A stretch of DNA of 64,000 nucleotides from assembly GCF_018881905.1 (NCBI RefSeq), contig NZ_JACVPM010000001.1:682001-746000 (forward strand). The letters run 5' to 3'. This DNA comes from Polynucleobacter sp. MG-27-Goln-C1 (lineage in GTDB: Bacteria; Pseudomonadota; Gammaproteobacteria; Burkholderiales; Burkholderiaceae). The notes beneath the pieces were generated by a model. That model was given only the letters and a program-made list of their open reading frames with translations. It was not told the origin of the DNA and made no database searches. This document shows, in pieces, positions 31,305 to 40,455 of the stretch; within the stretch, counting starts at the first letter, position 1; each line of letters opens with the position of its first letter. A program made the position numbers and the translations under genes.

Positions 31305-32836
31305 GCATTGAGCTTAGCCTGACTAGGATCATGCAATTTATTCAGTGCAGATAAGTAAGCTTTTGCTGATGCCGCAATGATGTCTGGATCAGTACCAACA
31401 CCATTGACGATACGCCCACCCTTAGCAAGTCGCACAGTAACCTCACCTTGAGATTGCGTGCCTGAAGTGATCGCATTCACGGAATAGAGCAACTGTTCCG
31501 CTCCACTCTTCACAATTTCTTCAATCGCATTCAAGCTAGCATCAACTGGGCCATTACCCTCAGCCTCAGAGCTCGCTTCTTTATCCCCAACTCGGAAAGT
31601 GACCTTAGACTTTGGGCGCTCACCCGTTTCAGAATGCTGGCTCAAAGAAATAAATTTATAAAACTCACCCTCTTCCGCTGCTGCAGAGTCTGACATGATG
31701 GCAATAATATCTTCATCAAAAATTTCTGATTTTTGATCAGCTAATGCCTTGAAGCGAACGAATGCTTCGTTCAAATCAGCTTCAGCTTCAATTGCAATAC
31801 CCATCTCTTGTAAGCGCTGCTTAAAGGCATTGCGGCCAGACAACTTGCCCAACACAATCTTATTGGTTGCCCAACCCACATCTTCTGCGCGCATGATTTC
31901 ATAGGTATCGCGATTCTTCAAGATGCCATCTTGGTGGATACCGGAAGTGTGCGCGAAAGCATTGGCGCCAACGACTGCCTTGTTTGGCTGCACTACGAAA
32001 CCAGTAATTTGAGAGACCAACTTCGAGGCAGGAACAATTTGGGTAGCATCAATACCGCACACCATATCAAAGTAATCTTTGCGAGTACGTAAAGCCATCA
32101 CAATCTCTTCTAATGCCGTATTGCCAGCGCGCTCACCCAAGCCATTGATGGTGCACTCAATTTGACGGGCACCACCTATCTTGACACCAGCCAATGAATT
32201 GGCAACAGCCATGCCCAAGTCATTATGGCAATGCACGGACCAAACCGCCTTATCTGAATTCGGGACACGGGTGCGTAAGGTCTTGATGAATTCACCGTAC
32301 AACTCTGGTGTGGCATAACCTACGGTGTCAGGAATATTGATGGTGGTCGCACCTTCGTTGATAACCGCCTCCACCACTCTGCACAAGAAATCCATTTCTG
32401 AGCGGTAACCATCTTCCGCAGAGAACTCGATATCCTCAGCTAAGTTTCTGGCAAAGCGGATAGAACGTTTAGCTTGCTCTAAAACTTCTTCTGGAGACAT
32501 GCGTAATTTCACAGCCATATGCAATGGGCTGGTAGCCAAGAAGGCATGAATGCGTTTTGCGTTAGCCGCTTTCAAGGCATCTGCAGCGCGAGTAATGTCT
32601 TTGTCGTTGGCGCGAGCAAGTGAACATACGATGGAATCTTTCACGGCCGCTGCTACAGCTGAGATAGCCTGAAAGTCGCCCTCAGAACTCGCAGCAAAAC
32701 CAGCCTCGATCACATCAACCTTGAGACGCTCCAACTGGCGAGCAATGCGAACCTTTTCATCCTTGGTCATTGAGGCGCCAGGCGATTGTTCACCATCACG
32801 TAAGGTGGTATCAAAAATGATTACTTTGTCACTCAT
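31289..32836 (-). CDS. leuA: 2-isopropylmalate synthase
   Basis: 515 residues from ATG 32836 ([20 protein letters not shown]), with GGAGAG seven bases upstream; the TTG-initiated extension is rejected. It has a TIM-barrel catalytic domain with metal-binding [18 protein letters not shown] and [12 protein letters not shown]-terminal LeuA dimer domain ([27 protein letters not shown]) mediates leucine feedback inhibition. It condenses acetyl-CoA with 2-ketoisovalerate in the first committed step of leucine synthesis. Expression is probably controlled by the leucine-rich leader peptide and terminator immediately upstream. Confidence 0.97.
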   Translation of the reverse strand: MSDKVIIFDTTLRDGEQSPGASMTKDEKVRIARQLERLKVDVIEAGFAASSEGDFQAISAVAAAVKDSIVCSLARANDKDITRAADALKAANAKRIHAFLATSPLHMAVKLRMSPEEVLEQAKRSIRFARNLAEDIEFSAEDGYRSEMDFLCRVVEAVINEGATTINIPDTVGYATPELYGEFIKTLRTRVPNSDKAVWSVHCHNDLGMAVANSLAGVKIGGARQIECTINGLGERAGNTALEEIVMALRTRKDYFDMVCGIDATQIVPASKLVSQITGFVVQPNKAVVGANAFAHTSGIHQDGILKNRDTYEIMRAEDVGWATNKIVLGKLSGRNAFKQRLQEMGIAIEAEADLNEAFVRFKALADQKSEIFDEDIIAIMSDSAAAEEGEFYKFISLSQHSETGERPKSKVTFRVGDKEASSEAEGNGPVDASLNAIEEIVKSGAEQLLYSVNAITSGTQSQGEVTVRLAKGGRIVNGVGTDPDIIAASAKAYLSALNKLHDPSQAKLNAQMTP

Positions 32837-32894
32837 CACTACTCTCCGGTTCAATATTGCTTAATTATGTTTGCTACTCAATTGCGAATCTAGA

Positions 32895-32921
32895 AACAAA
32901 AACCCCAGCAATTTGCTGGGG
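32895..32921 (-). terminator. leuA attenuator terminator
   Basis: On the minus strand CCCCAGCA-AAT-TGCTGGGG forms a perfect 8-bp stem followed by TTTTTGTTT, placed about 60 bases before the leuA start and 42 bases after the leader-peptide stop. A competing pairing is possible: the TGGGGC within the last codons of the leader peptide can pair with GCCCCA at the start of this hairpin, which would act as antiterminator when a ribosome stalls on the Leu codons. Confidence 0.85.
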
Positions 32922-32962
32922 CTGGTATGTCGTGGCTAATGAATTACTTTAATCTCATTAAC

Positions 32963-33034
32963 TCAGGCCTTACCTGCCCCAAGCTGTAGGCTTAGTGCTA
33001 GTAGAAGCAGGTTCGAGATAAGTGAGAAATTCAT
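32963..33034 (-). CDS. leuL: leuA leader peptide (leucine attenuation)
   Basis: A 23-residue reading frame, ATG 33034 to TGA 32963, with eight leucines. It begins MNFSLISNLLLLALSLQL; a run of four Leu codons (CTG CTT CTA CTA) is followed by further CTA, CTA and CTT codons, and the rare CTA is used four times. An in-frame ATG two codons earlier (33040) would add Met-Leu. No strong Shine-Dalgarno is seen. Position before a terminator and leuA is that of a classical ribosome-mediated attenuator. Confidence 0.8.
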   Translation of the reverse strand: MNFSLISNLLLLALSLQLGAGKA

Positions 33035-33068
33035 CAACATGGATTAAATATAACCTAAATATTCCAAA

Positions 33069-33932
33069 TTAGCTAAAACGGCGGCCACTCAGATGCTCCC
33101 AAGCCCAAATGACATAGCCTGAGATGGAATACACCACAAAGAGACCAAATAGGGTTAAAGGCGGATTGGAAGAGATCAAAACAAAGGTGAGGATCATTAA
33201 GACCATCACGCCAAAAGGTACGCGGTAGCGAACATCCAGGGCTTTGCCGCTGTAGAAGCGTGCATTAGACACCATGGTCAAGCCAGCATAAACGGCAATA
33301 AAGAAAGTAATCCAAGGAATTGCAGTGTCACGGACCGGGATCTTATTGTCATCAGCCAGCCAGATAAAACCAGCCATCAAAGAACCGGCCGCAGGGCTTG
33401 GTAAACCTTGAAAAAACTTCTTATCAACAACGCCGGTATTGACGTTAAAGCGGGCCAAGCGCAAAGCAGCGCCAGCACAATAAGTAAAGGCAGCCAACCA
33501 GCCCCACTTACCTAAATCTTTTAGAGCCCACTCATACGCAACTAAGGCTGGGGCAACACCAAATGACACCATATCGGCCAAAGAGTCATATTGCTCGCCG
33601 AAGGCGCTCTGGGTATTAGTCATACGTGCTACGCGACCATCCATACCATCCAAAACCAAGGACGCAAAGATGGCAATAGCGGCCATCTCAAACTGGTGGT
33701 TCATCGCATTAACAATGGCGAAGAAGCCGCAGAACAAAGCTGCAGTTGTAAATGCGTTAGGGAGTAAGTAGATTCCTTTGCTGCGTTGACGCGGTTTATC
33801 CGCATGCAACTCTTCTACCTCGTAATCAACGTCATCAGCAAGGTCTTCTGCCCACTCATCTTGAGTGCGATCAGTGCGGGTACGCGCTAAGCGACTGCGA
33901 TCAATACGGCCACGACGACGAAATGTACTCAA
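33069..33932 (-). CDS. pssA: CDP-diacylglycerol-serine O-phosphatidyltransferase
   Basis: 287 residues. It has the CDP-alcohol phosphotransferase signature DGMDGRVARMTNTQSAFGEQ, continuing YDSLAD (D-G-x2-A-R-x8-G-x3-D-x3-D, about 97-121), followed by several membrane helices. The N-terminal 45 residues are hydrophilic and Arg/Asp-rich. It makes phosphatidylserine from CDP-diacylglycerol and serine; the next enzyme, Psd, is encoded directly upstream. It is inner-membrane located, with psd 27 bases away. Confidence 0.94.
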   Translation of the reverse strand: MSTFRRRGRIDRSRLARTRTDRTQDEWAEDLADDVDYEVEELHADKPRQRSKGIYLLPNAFTTAALFCGFFAIVNAMNHQFEMAAIAIFASLVLDGMDGRVARMTNTQSAFGEQYDSLADMVSFGVAPALVAYEWALKDLGKWGWLAAFTYCAGAALRLARFNVNTGVVDKKFFQGLPSPAAGSLMAGFIWLADDNKIPVRDTAIPWITFFIAVYAGLTMVSNARFYSGKALDVRYRVPFGVMVLMILTFVLISSNPPLTLFGLFVVYSISGYVIWAWEHLSGRRFS

Positions 33933-33959
33933 AGAATGTTCCCAGTTAAAGCGGCTTAA

Positions 33960-34607
33960 TTAATCTAAGCCGGGTACGCGAGCTAATGCAGTGTTCGTAG
34001 CAAAAACTTTATCACCAACACTGACCAAAGGTTCAGCTGTTAATGGCAAATATACATCTACACGGGAGCCAAAGCGAATAAAGCCATAACGCTCACCTGC
34101 CTTAAGTCTATCGCCAACATGGATATAGCAAAGAATGCGTCGCGCAATCAGGCCTGCAACCTGCACTAAAGTGACGATTTGGCCGTTGGCATCAATCACA
34201 ACCGCATTACGCTCATTCTCAGTGGAGGCTTTATCTAAATCGGCATTCACAAACTTGCCAGGGAAATACTGAATCTCTTTTACCAAACCGTTCACTGCGC
34301 TGCGGTTGGAGTGAACGTTAAACACGTTCATAAAAACACTAATCTTCAAAGCTTCACGACCGGCATAAGGGTCATTGGCTACTTCCACTACGACGATACG
34401 ACCATCGGCTGGAGATAAAACTAAATCACGACCAAGAGCGGCAATGCGCTGTGGATCGCGAAAGAACTGCAGAACAAAGATAAAGATGATCCACAAAGGC
34501 CATGACCATGCAATGCCACCAAGATAGTGGACTAGCAAAGTAACAGCCCCCACCAATGCCAAATACGGCCAACCTTCTTTCGCAATAATGGGGTGCGGAT
34601 ACATCAT
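33960..34607 (-). CDS. psd: Phosphatidylserine decarboxylase, short (PsdII-like) form
   Basis: 215 residues, the short type of decarboxylase. N-terminal hydrophobic segments (about 14-50) precede the catalytic domain ([30 protein letters not shown]). The autocleavage site Gly180-Ser181 in [11 protein letters not shown] would generate alpha and beta chains with a pyruvoyl group. It converts phosphatidylserine to phosphatidylethanolamine. It is cotranscribed between ilvC and pssA, a conserved betaproteobacterial order. Confidence 0.94.
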   Translation of the reverse strand: MMYPHPIIAKEGWPYLALVGAVTLLVHYLGGIAWSWPLWIIFIFVLQFFRDPQRIAALGRDLVLSPADGRIVVVEVANDPYAGREALKISVFMNVFNVHSNRSAVNGLVKEIQYFPGKFVNADLDKASTENERNAVVIDANGQIVTLVQVAGLIARRILCYIHVGDRLKAGERYGFIRFGSRVDVYLPLTAEPLVSVGDKVFATNTALARVPGLD

Positions 34608-34665
34608 CTTTGTTCTGAGCCTTATTTAATGAACTACTTATTTCGTCGATTAACTATCGTCTTGC

Positions 34666-35724
<1,059 letters not shown>

Positions 35725-35733
35725 TTAAAAAAA

Positions 35734-36225
35734 TTAAACCTTGAGGATACGCTCGCCGCGCCCAATACCAGAACCACCCGAACGGACAGTTTCCAGAATC
35801 GATGCACGATCAATCGAATCAATAAAGGCGTCTAATTTGGCACCATCACCAGTTAATTCAATGGTGTAACTCTTATCGGTCACATCGATGATGCGACCAC
35901 GGAAGATATCCGTTGTACGTTTCAACTCTTCACGCTCTTTACCTACAGCGCGAACTTTAATCATCATGAGCTCACGCTCAATATGAGGACCTTCAGTCAA
36001 ATCAAAAACCTTTACCACTTCAACTAAGCGATTTAAGTGCTTGGTAATTTGCTCAATCACATCCTCAGAACCAATCGTGACAATCGTCATGCGAGAAAGA
36101 GATGGATCCTCAGTAGGTGCAACACTTAAGGTTTCAATGTTGTAACCGCGTGCGGAGAATAGGCCAACAACCCGGGACAATGCGCCTGGTTCGTTCTCTA
36201 TTAATACAGAAATAATATGTCGCAT
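35734..36225 (-). CDS. ilvH: Acetolactate synthase regulatory (small) subunit
   Basis: 163 residues. An N-terminal ACT domain (HIISVLIENEPGALSRVVGLFSARGYNIETL) binds valine for feedback inhibition, followed by the conserved C-terminal activation domain. It partners the large subunit encoded just upstream; the two genes share one base at 36225. Confidence 0.96.
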   Translation of the reverse strand: MRHIISVLIENEPGALSRVVGLFSARGYNIETLSVAPTEDPSLSRMTIVTIGSEDVIEQITKHLNRLVEVVKVFDLTEGPHIERELMMIKVRAVGKEREELKRTTDIFRGRIIDVTDKSYTIELTGDGAKLDAFIDSIDRASILETVRSGGSGIGRGERILKV

Positions 36226-38012
36226 TAGAGATCCTCGCTACCCAAAAGCATTTCAGTAATACCCTTACCTGCTTGAACCATTGGCCAAACGTTTTCTTCG
36301 GGGTCAGTCTGGAAATCCATAAACACCGTGCGATCTTTCAAGCGAATTGCTTCTTTAAGGGCGCCTTCAACATCAGACTTCTTCTCAATACGCATACCAA
36401 CGTGACCAAAAGCCTCAGCCAACTTCACAAAGTCTGGCAATGAATCCATGTACGAGCTGGAATAACGCTTGTTATAAGTCAGCTCTTGCCATTGGCGAAC
36501 CATACCGAGATAACGGTTGTTCAATGACACGATCTTTACAGGCGTGTTGTACTGCTTACAAGTGGATAGCTCCTGAATACACATCTGAATAGAGCCTTCA
36601 CCGGTGATAGCAAATACATCTTTATCCGGGAAAGCTTTCTTGATGCCCATGGCGTATGGCAAACCAACACCCATAGTTCCGAGACCACCAGAGTTAATCC
36701 AGCGACGTGGCTTATCAAACTTATAGAACTGTGCAGCCCACATTTGATGTTGACCAACGTCGGAAGTAATGAATGCATCACCACCAGTGAGCTCCCACAA
36801 CTTTTGAACCACATACTGTGGCTTCACAATCTGGGATGCCTCGTCGTACTTTAAGCAATCTTTTTTACGCCACTCATTAATCTGCTCCCACCATGCGGCT
36901 AACTTAGCGTCATTCTTGCGTGGGCCAGCAGCTTTAAGCTGAGCTGTCATCTCTTGTAAAACTTCTTTGAGATTGCCAACAATAGGAACGTCTACCTTCA
37001 CCCGCTTAGAAATCACAGATGGGTCGATATCAATATGAATGATCTTACGTGGATGACTTGCAAAGTGCGCAGTATTACCAATCACGCGGTCATCAAAACG
37101 TGCACCAATCGCAATCAACACATCACTGTGCTGCATCGACATATTGGCTTCGTAGGTGCCGTGCATACCAAGCATGCCCACAAACTGTGGACTGGTACCT
37201 GGAAAACCGCCAAGGCCCATCAAGGTATTGGTCACTGGGTAACCCAACAAATCAGCAAACTCTTTTAACTCTGGAGCGGCGTCAGCCAAGATCACACCAC
37301 CACCGGTATAGATGAATGGGCGCTCAGCTTCTTGCAATAAAGAAACCGCTTTACGAATTTGTCCGCTATGCCCTTTTACAACTGGGTTGTATGAGCGCAT
37401 CTCCAATGTTTCTGGGTAGACGAATGGTCCTTTAGCTGCAGAGACATCCTTAGGGATATCAATCAATACTGGGCCTGGACGACCTGTCTGCGCAATATGA
37501 AAGGCCTTCTTAATTACCAAAGGTAGGTCTTTAACATCCTTCACGAGGAAGTTGTGCTTTACCACCGGGCGAGTGATACCAACGGTATCAGCCTCTTGGA
37601 AAGCATCTTCACCAATTGCGTATGTCGGCACGTTACCGCTGATGACTACCAGTGGTATGGAATCTGTGTAAGCAGTAGCAATTCCGGTAACCGCATTGGT
37701 TACACCTGGACCTGAAGTAACTAGAGCGACACCAACCTTACCGGTTGCACGCGCATAGCCATCGGCCGCATGAACTGCTGCTTGCTCATGACGAACAAGA
37801 ATGTGCTCAAACTTGTCCTGCTTGAAAATTTCATCATAGATAAAGAGAACAGAACCGCCCGGGTATCCCCAAACGTATTCAACACCCTCTTTGTGCAAAG
37901 CCTGTACCAACATCTCGGCGCCAATCATTTCAGGCGCATTCGCTGTGGAATTTGGATTTGCTGTGTCTTGGTTAGCTTTAGAAGCTAAAAATTCGGCGCT
38001 GCTTGTATTCAT
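36225..38012 (-). CDS. ilvI: Acetolactate synthase catalytic (large) subunit
   Basis: 595 residues. Thiamine-diphosphate enzyme: the catalytic Glu in LVRHEQAAVHAADGYARATG, FAD-binding middle domain, and ThDP/Mg motif GEGSIQMCIQELSTCKQYNTPVKIVSLNN. It forms acetolactate from pyruvate, or acetohydroxybutyrate with 2-ketobutyrate. AAGGAC sits nine bases upstream of the ATG. The upstream gap (38013-38205) was checked for an amino-acid-rich leader ORF and none was found; it holds a small hairpin CAATTTT/AAAATTG just before the gene and presumably the divergent promoters. Confidence 0.96.
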   Translation of the reverse strand: MNTSSAEFLASKANQDTANPNSTANAPEMIGAEMLVQALHKEGVEYVWGYPGGSVLFIYDEIFKQDKFEHILVRHEQAAVHAADGYARATGKVGVALVTSGPGVTNAVTGIATAYTDSIPLVVISGNVPTYAIGEDAFQEADTVGITRPVVKHNFLVKDVKDLPLVIKKAFHIAQTGRPGPVLIDIPKDVSAAKGPFVYPETLEMRSYNPVVKGHSGQIRKAVSLLQEAERPFIYTGGGVILADAAPELKEFADLLGYPVTNTLMGLGGFPGTSPQFVGMLGMHGTYEANMSMQHSDVLIAIGARFDDRVIGNTAHFASHPRKIIHIDIDPSVISKRVKVDVPIVGNLKEVLQEMTAQLKAAGPRKNDAKLAAWWEQINEWRKKDCLKYDEASQIVKPQYVVQKLWELTGGDAFITSDVGQHQMWAAQFYKFDKPRRWINSGGLGTMGVGLPYAMGIKKAFPDKDVFAITGEGSIQMCIQELSTCKQYNTPVKIVSLNNRYLGMVRQWQELTYNKRYSSSYMDSLPDFVKLAEAFGHVGMRIEKKSDVEGALKEAIRLKDRTVFMDFQTDPEENVWPMVQAGKGITEMLLGSEDL

Positions 38013-38205
38013 TTTCTTTCGTCCTTTGCAATTTTCGGCAAAAAATTGTTTGGTCTGTTCTGTCTCGTGCTTGTGGCCTGAGTTCGAACGGCGCTGCTAC
38101 CGGAAAAAACCACTTCTTGAATGAGATTCTAGGTAGTAAGCCCTATATTCTATAGCAATCACCTAAAATAGACGAATTCCATCTGATTCAGGTCTAATCT
38201 ACTGA

Positions 38206-38775
38206 ATGGCTTCACCCCAAGAACTTTCTGACTTTCTAAGCAGTGTTGAGCAGCGCGCTTTCAAGCAGGCGGTCTATGCTGTGCGGGATGACGATGCTGC
38301 CCTGGACATTGTTCAAGATGCCATGATCAAGTTAGCTGAAAAATACGGTGATCGACCCGCAGCTGAATTACCCCTTGTTTTCACCAGAATTCTGCAAAAC
38401 CGTATTCATGACTGGTTTAGACGTCAAAAAGTCCGCAATACCTGGGTCACCCTATTTTCGAATATGGGCAAGAAATCGGATGAAAACGATGATTTTGACC
38501 CTCTGGAGTCACTTTCAGCCCCAGACGACAGTGAAATTCACCAAGATGGTGCGTTTAAGTTGGAACGCAGTCAGTTATTGCAGTCACTGGAGTCAGAAAT
38601 ATCAAAATTGCCTGCCCGTCAACGAGAAGCCTTCCTGATGCGTTATTGGGATGAGCTGAGCATTACTGAAACTGCCCTTGCCATGAGTTGTAGCGAGGGA
38701 AGCGTCAAAACCCACTGCTCAAGAGCCACCCAGGCTCTAGCTAAAGCATTGAAATTAAAAGGAATTACGCTGTGA
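38206..38775 (+). CDS. ECF-type RNA polymerase sigma factor
   Basis: 189 residues. Region 2 (AVYAVRDDDAALDIVQDAMIKLAEKY through IHDWFRRQ, about 22-80) and region 4 helix-turn-helix (LPARQREAFLMRYWDELSITETALAMSCSEGSVKTHCSRA, about 140-180) are clear; region 3 is missing, as in group 4 sigma factors. It heads a four-gene cluster with DUF3619, DUF3106 and RDD proteins, an order conserved in Burkholderiales. The DUF3619 start overlaps its stop, so the partner may regulate it. Target genes are unknown. Confidence 0.9.
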   Translation: MASPQELSDFLSSVEQRAFKQAVYAVRDDDAALDIVQDAMIKLAEKYGDRPAAELPLVFTRILQNRIHDWFRRQKVRNTWVTLFSNMGKKSDENDDFDPLESLSAPDDSEIHQDGAFKLERSQLLQSLESEISKLPARQREAFLMRYWDELSITETALAMSCSEGSVKTHCSRATQALAKALKLKGITL

Positions 38776-39236
38776 ACCGCAATGAAGACATCCTAAGCCC
38801 AACAGAAGCAGATCAATTTGGTCTGAGTGCTGCCGCCCTGCTCCGCCAAGGATCCCAATCCTTGCCAACAGGCATTAAAGACCGTCTATATGCAGCGCGC
38901 CTCAAGGCTATTTCTGTCAAAAAACCAGAAAAAGTACGTGTTCAGCAGCATGTTTTGGCCAGCCCCACTGGGACCTGGTCTTCAGGCTCACGATCTTTTT
39001 GGGATAACGTGGGTTGGGTTGCCCCGCTGGTTGTCCTCGTATTTGGTCTGATTGGTATTGCTCAATGGCAGCAAGACTCCCGCATTAACGATATTGCTGA
39101 GCTGGATGTCGCCCTCTTAACGGATGACGTACCTCCAGATGCCTACGCTGACAGCGGCTTTATGGGATTCCTCAAAAATGGTCCTTTAGCTGAATCCGAT
39201 CAAGATAGCCTTGATTCGGCCAAGTCACCTTCCTAA
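38772..39236 (+). CDS. DUF3619 family single-span membrane protein
   Basis: 154 residues, GTG start overlapping the sigma-factor stop by four bases (GTGA). The N-terminal half is hydrophilic and predicted cytoplasmic (DILSPTEADQFGLSAAALLRQGSQSLP). One membrane helix follows (about 81-98, VGWVAPLVVLVFGLIGIA), then an acidic tail presumed periplasmic. The layout and coupling to a sigma-factor gene resemble anti-sigma factors, but no zinc anti-sigma motif is seen. Function is inference; the family assignment is from gene order and size. Confidence 0.75.
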   Translation: MNRNEDILSPTEADQFGLSAAALLRQGSQSLPTGIKDRLYAARLKAISVKKPEKVRVQQHVLASPTGTWSSGSRSFWDNVGWVAPLVVLVFGLIGIAQWQQDSRINDIAELDVALLTDDVPPDAYADSGFMGFLKNGPLAESDQDSLDSAKSPS

Positions 39237-39260
39237 AGCGAATAACGAATCCTTTAGCGA

Positions 39261-39893
39261 ATGCTGAACCACCCACGATCTTTAAGTGCCCTACTCAGCA
39301 TCAGCATGATGTTGGTGCTGGGCACATTCGGATCGGTACAGAGTTCAGGCGCGCTTGCTCAAACACCTGCAGGCGCTCATGGAAAAGCCACTGGCATTCC
39401 GGAGAAAAAACCGGATGGTACGTGGGAAGGTCTTAAGCCAGAACAACAGAAAATCTTAGCCCCACTGGAAAGTGACTGGGATTACATGCTCCCTGAGAGT
39501 CGCAAGAAATGGATTCAGGTTGCCAATCTCTATCCTAAGATGAGTGAGACCGATCAACAGCGACTGCAGTCTCGCATGACTAGCTGGTCCAATCTCTCTC
39601 AAAAAGATCGTCGCCTAGCGCGCGAAAATTACCTTAGCAGCCTCAAGTTCCCTGCAGAGAAAAAAGCAGAGGCTTGGAGTGCGTATCAAAAACTGAGTGA
39701 TGAGCAGAAAAAGAAATTGGCTCAAGCGGAGGTGAATAAGAAAAAGCCAACAGCCGCAAGCGCACCTACATTGCAACAGCACCCCATTACGCAAAAATCA
39801 AATCTAGCTCCGACCCTACCGGCAAGTAGCACACCGACTCCAGAATCCTCGACTCCGAGCACAAGCTCGGATACCAGCTCAAACAATCCTTAA
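39261..39893 (+). CDS. DUF3106 family secreted protein
   Basis: 210 residues. A signal peptide or N-terminal anchor (about 1-34, ending SGALAQ) is followed by a charged region built from repeated helical units of the form WxxLxPEQxxxLxxLxxxW (KPDGTWEGLKPEQQKILAPLESDW; YPKMSETDQQRLQSRMTSW; LSQKDRRLARENYLSSL; LSDEQKKKLAQAE), then a low-complexity Pro/Ser/Thr tail. This repeat pattern is characteristic of DUF3106, of unknown function. Predicted periplasmic. It lies between the DUF3619 and RDD genes, with 24- and 3-base gaps. Confidence 0.8.
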   Translation: MLNHPRSLSALLSISMMLVLGTFGSVQSSGALAQTPAGAHGKATGIPEKKPDGTWEGLKPEQQKILAPLESDWDYMLPESRKKWIQVANLYPKMSETDQQRLQSRMTSWSNLSQKDRRLARENYLSSLKFPAEKKAEAWSAYQKLSDEQKKKLAQAEVNKKKPTAASAPTLQQHPITQKSNLAPTLPASSTPTPESSTPSTSSDTSSNNP

Positions 39894-39896
39894 GCT

Positions 39897-40436
39897 GTGA
39901 TTACTCCCGCTGAATTAAACGCACTACCTGCCCCGCAATTTTGGCGGAGAGTCTCCTGCGGTCTCTACGAGCAATTGGTTCTATTGGGCGTCATCGCACT
40001 AACATTCCTAGTTCCCAATTTAGGTCTAGGCATGCTATTTGGATTAGCCCTACCAAGCTGGCTCACTTTTCTTTATCTGTACCTTGTCCTGGGTATTTAC
40101 TTTGTTTGGTATTGGACCAAGTCTGGTCAGACCCTGGCCATGCAAACATGGCGGGTTCGCATGATTGGTCCTGGTGGTTACAACCTAAACCGCAAGCAGG
40201 CAATCTGGCGCTATGTCTATGGATCCCTGTGGCTGATACCTTGCGTCCTACTGCAATGGCTCTTTGAGTTGCAGAAGTGGCAAATTATTGAAATGCTATT
40301 TACGGTAGCTTTATTTCTGTGGCCGCTCAGTATTTACTTTGATCGCGTTAGCCCTCTACTACGCCAAAGTCTGCCAGACCGTTTTTCTGGAAGTCGTTTA
40401 GTGGAATTGCCAAAGAACTTGGTGACGCTCACGTAA
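39897..40436 (+). CDS. RDD family membrane protein
   Basis: 179 residues, GTG start three bases after the preceding stop. It has the RDD family shape: an N-terminal Arg (FWRRVSCGLYEQLVLLGVIAL), membrane helices at about 25-45, 50-72 and two nearer the C-terminus, and the conserved loop TKSGQTLAMQTWRVRMIGPGGYNLNRKQAIWRY. RDD proteins are small inner-membrane proteins, some implicated in ion exchange; the role here is unknown. It ends at a hairpin shared with the convergent FtsX-like gene. Confidence 0.85.
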   Translation: MITPAELNALPAPQFWRRVSCGLYEQLVLLGVIALTFLVPNLGLGMLFGLALPSWLTFLYLYLVLGIYFVWYWTKSGQTLAMQTWRVRMIGPGGYNLNRKQAIWRYVYGSLWLIPCVLLQWLFELQKWQIIEMLFTVALFLWPLSIYFDRVSPLLRQSLPDRFSGSRLVELPKNLVTLT

Positions 40437-40454
40437 GAGCGGCAGTACGTGAGC
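40427..40454. terminator. Hairpin between convergent RDD and FtsX-like genes
   Basis: GCTCACGTA-AGAGCGGCAG-TACGTGAGC forms a perfect 9-bp stem overlapping the RDD stop codon and abutting the stop of the FtsX-like gene. No clear T run follows on either strand, so termination strength is uncertain. Confidence 0.45.
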
Positions 40455-40455
40455 C

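Noticed and set aside
38013..38205. Possible attenuator leader before ilvI, by analogy with leuA
   Set aside because: No Leu/Val/Ile-rich ORF and no terminator was found; only a small AT-rich hairpin next to the start.
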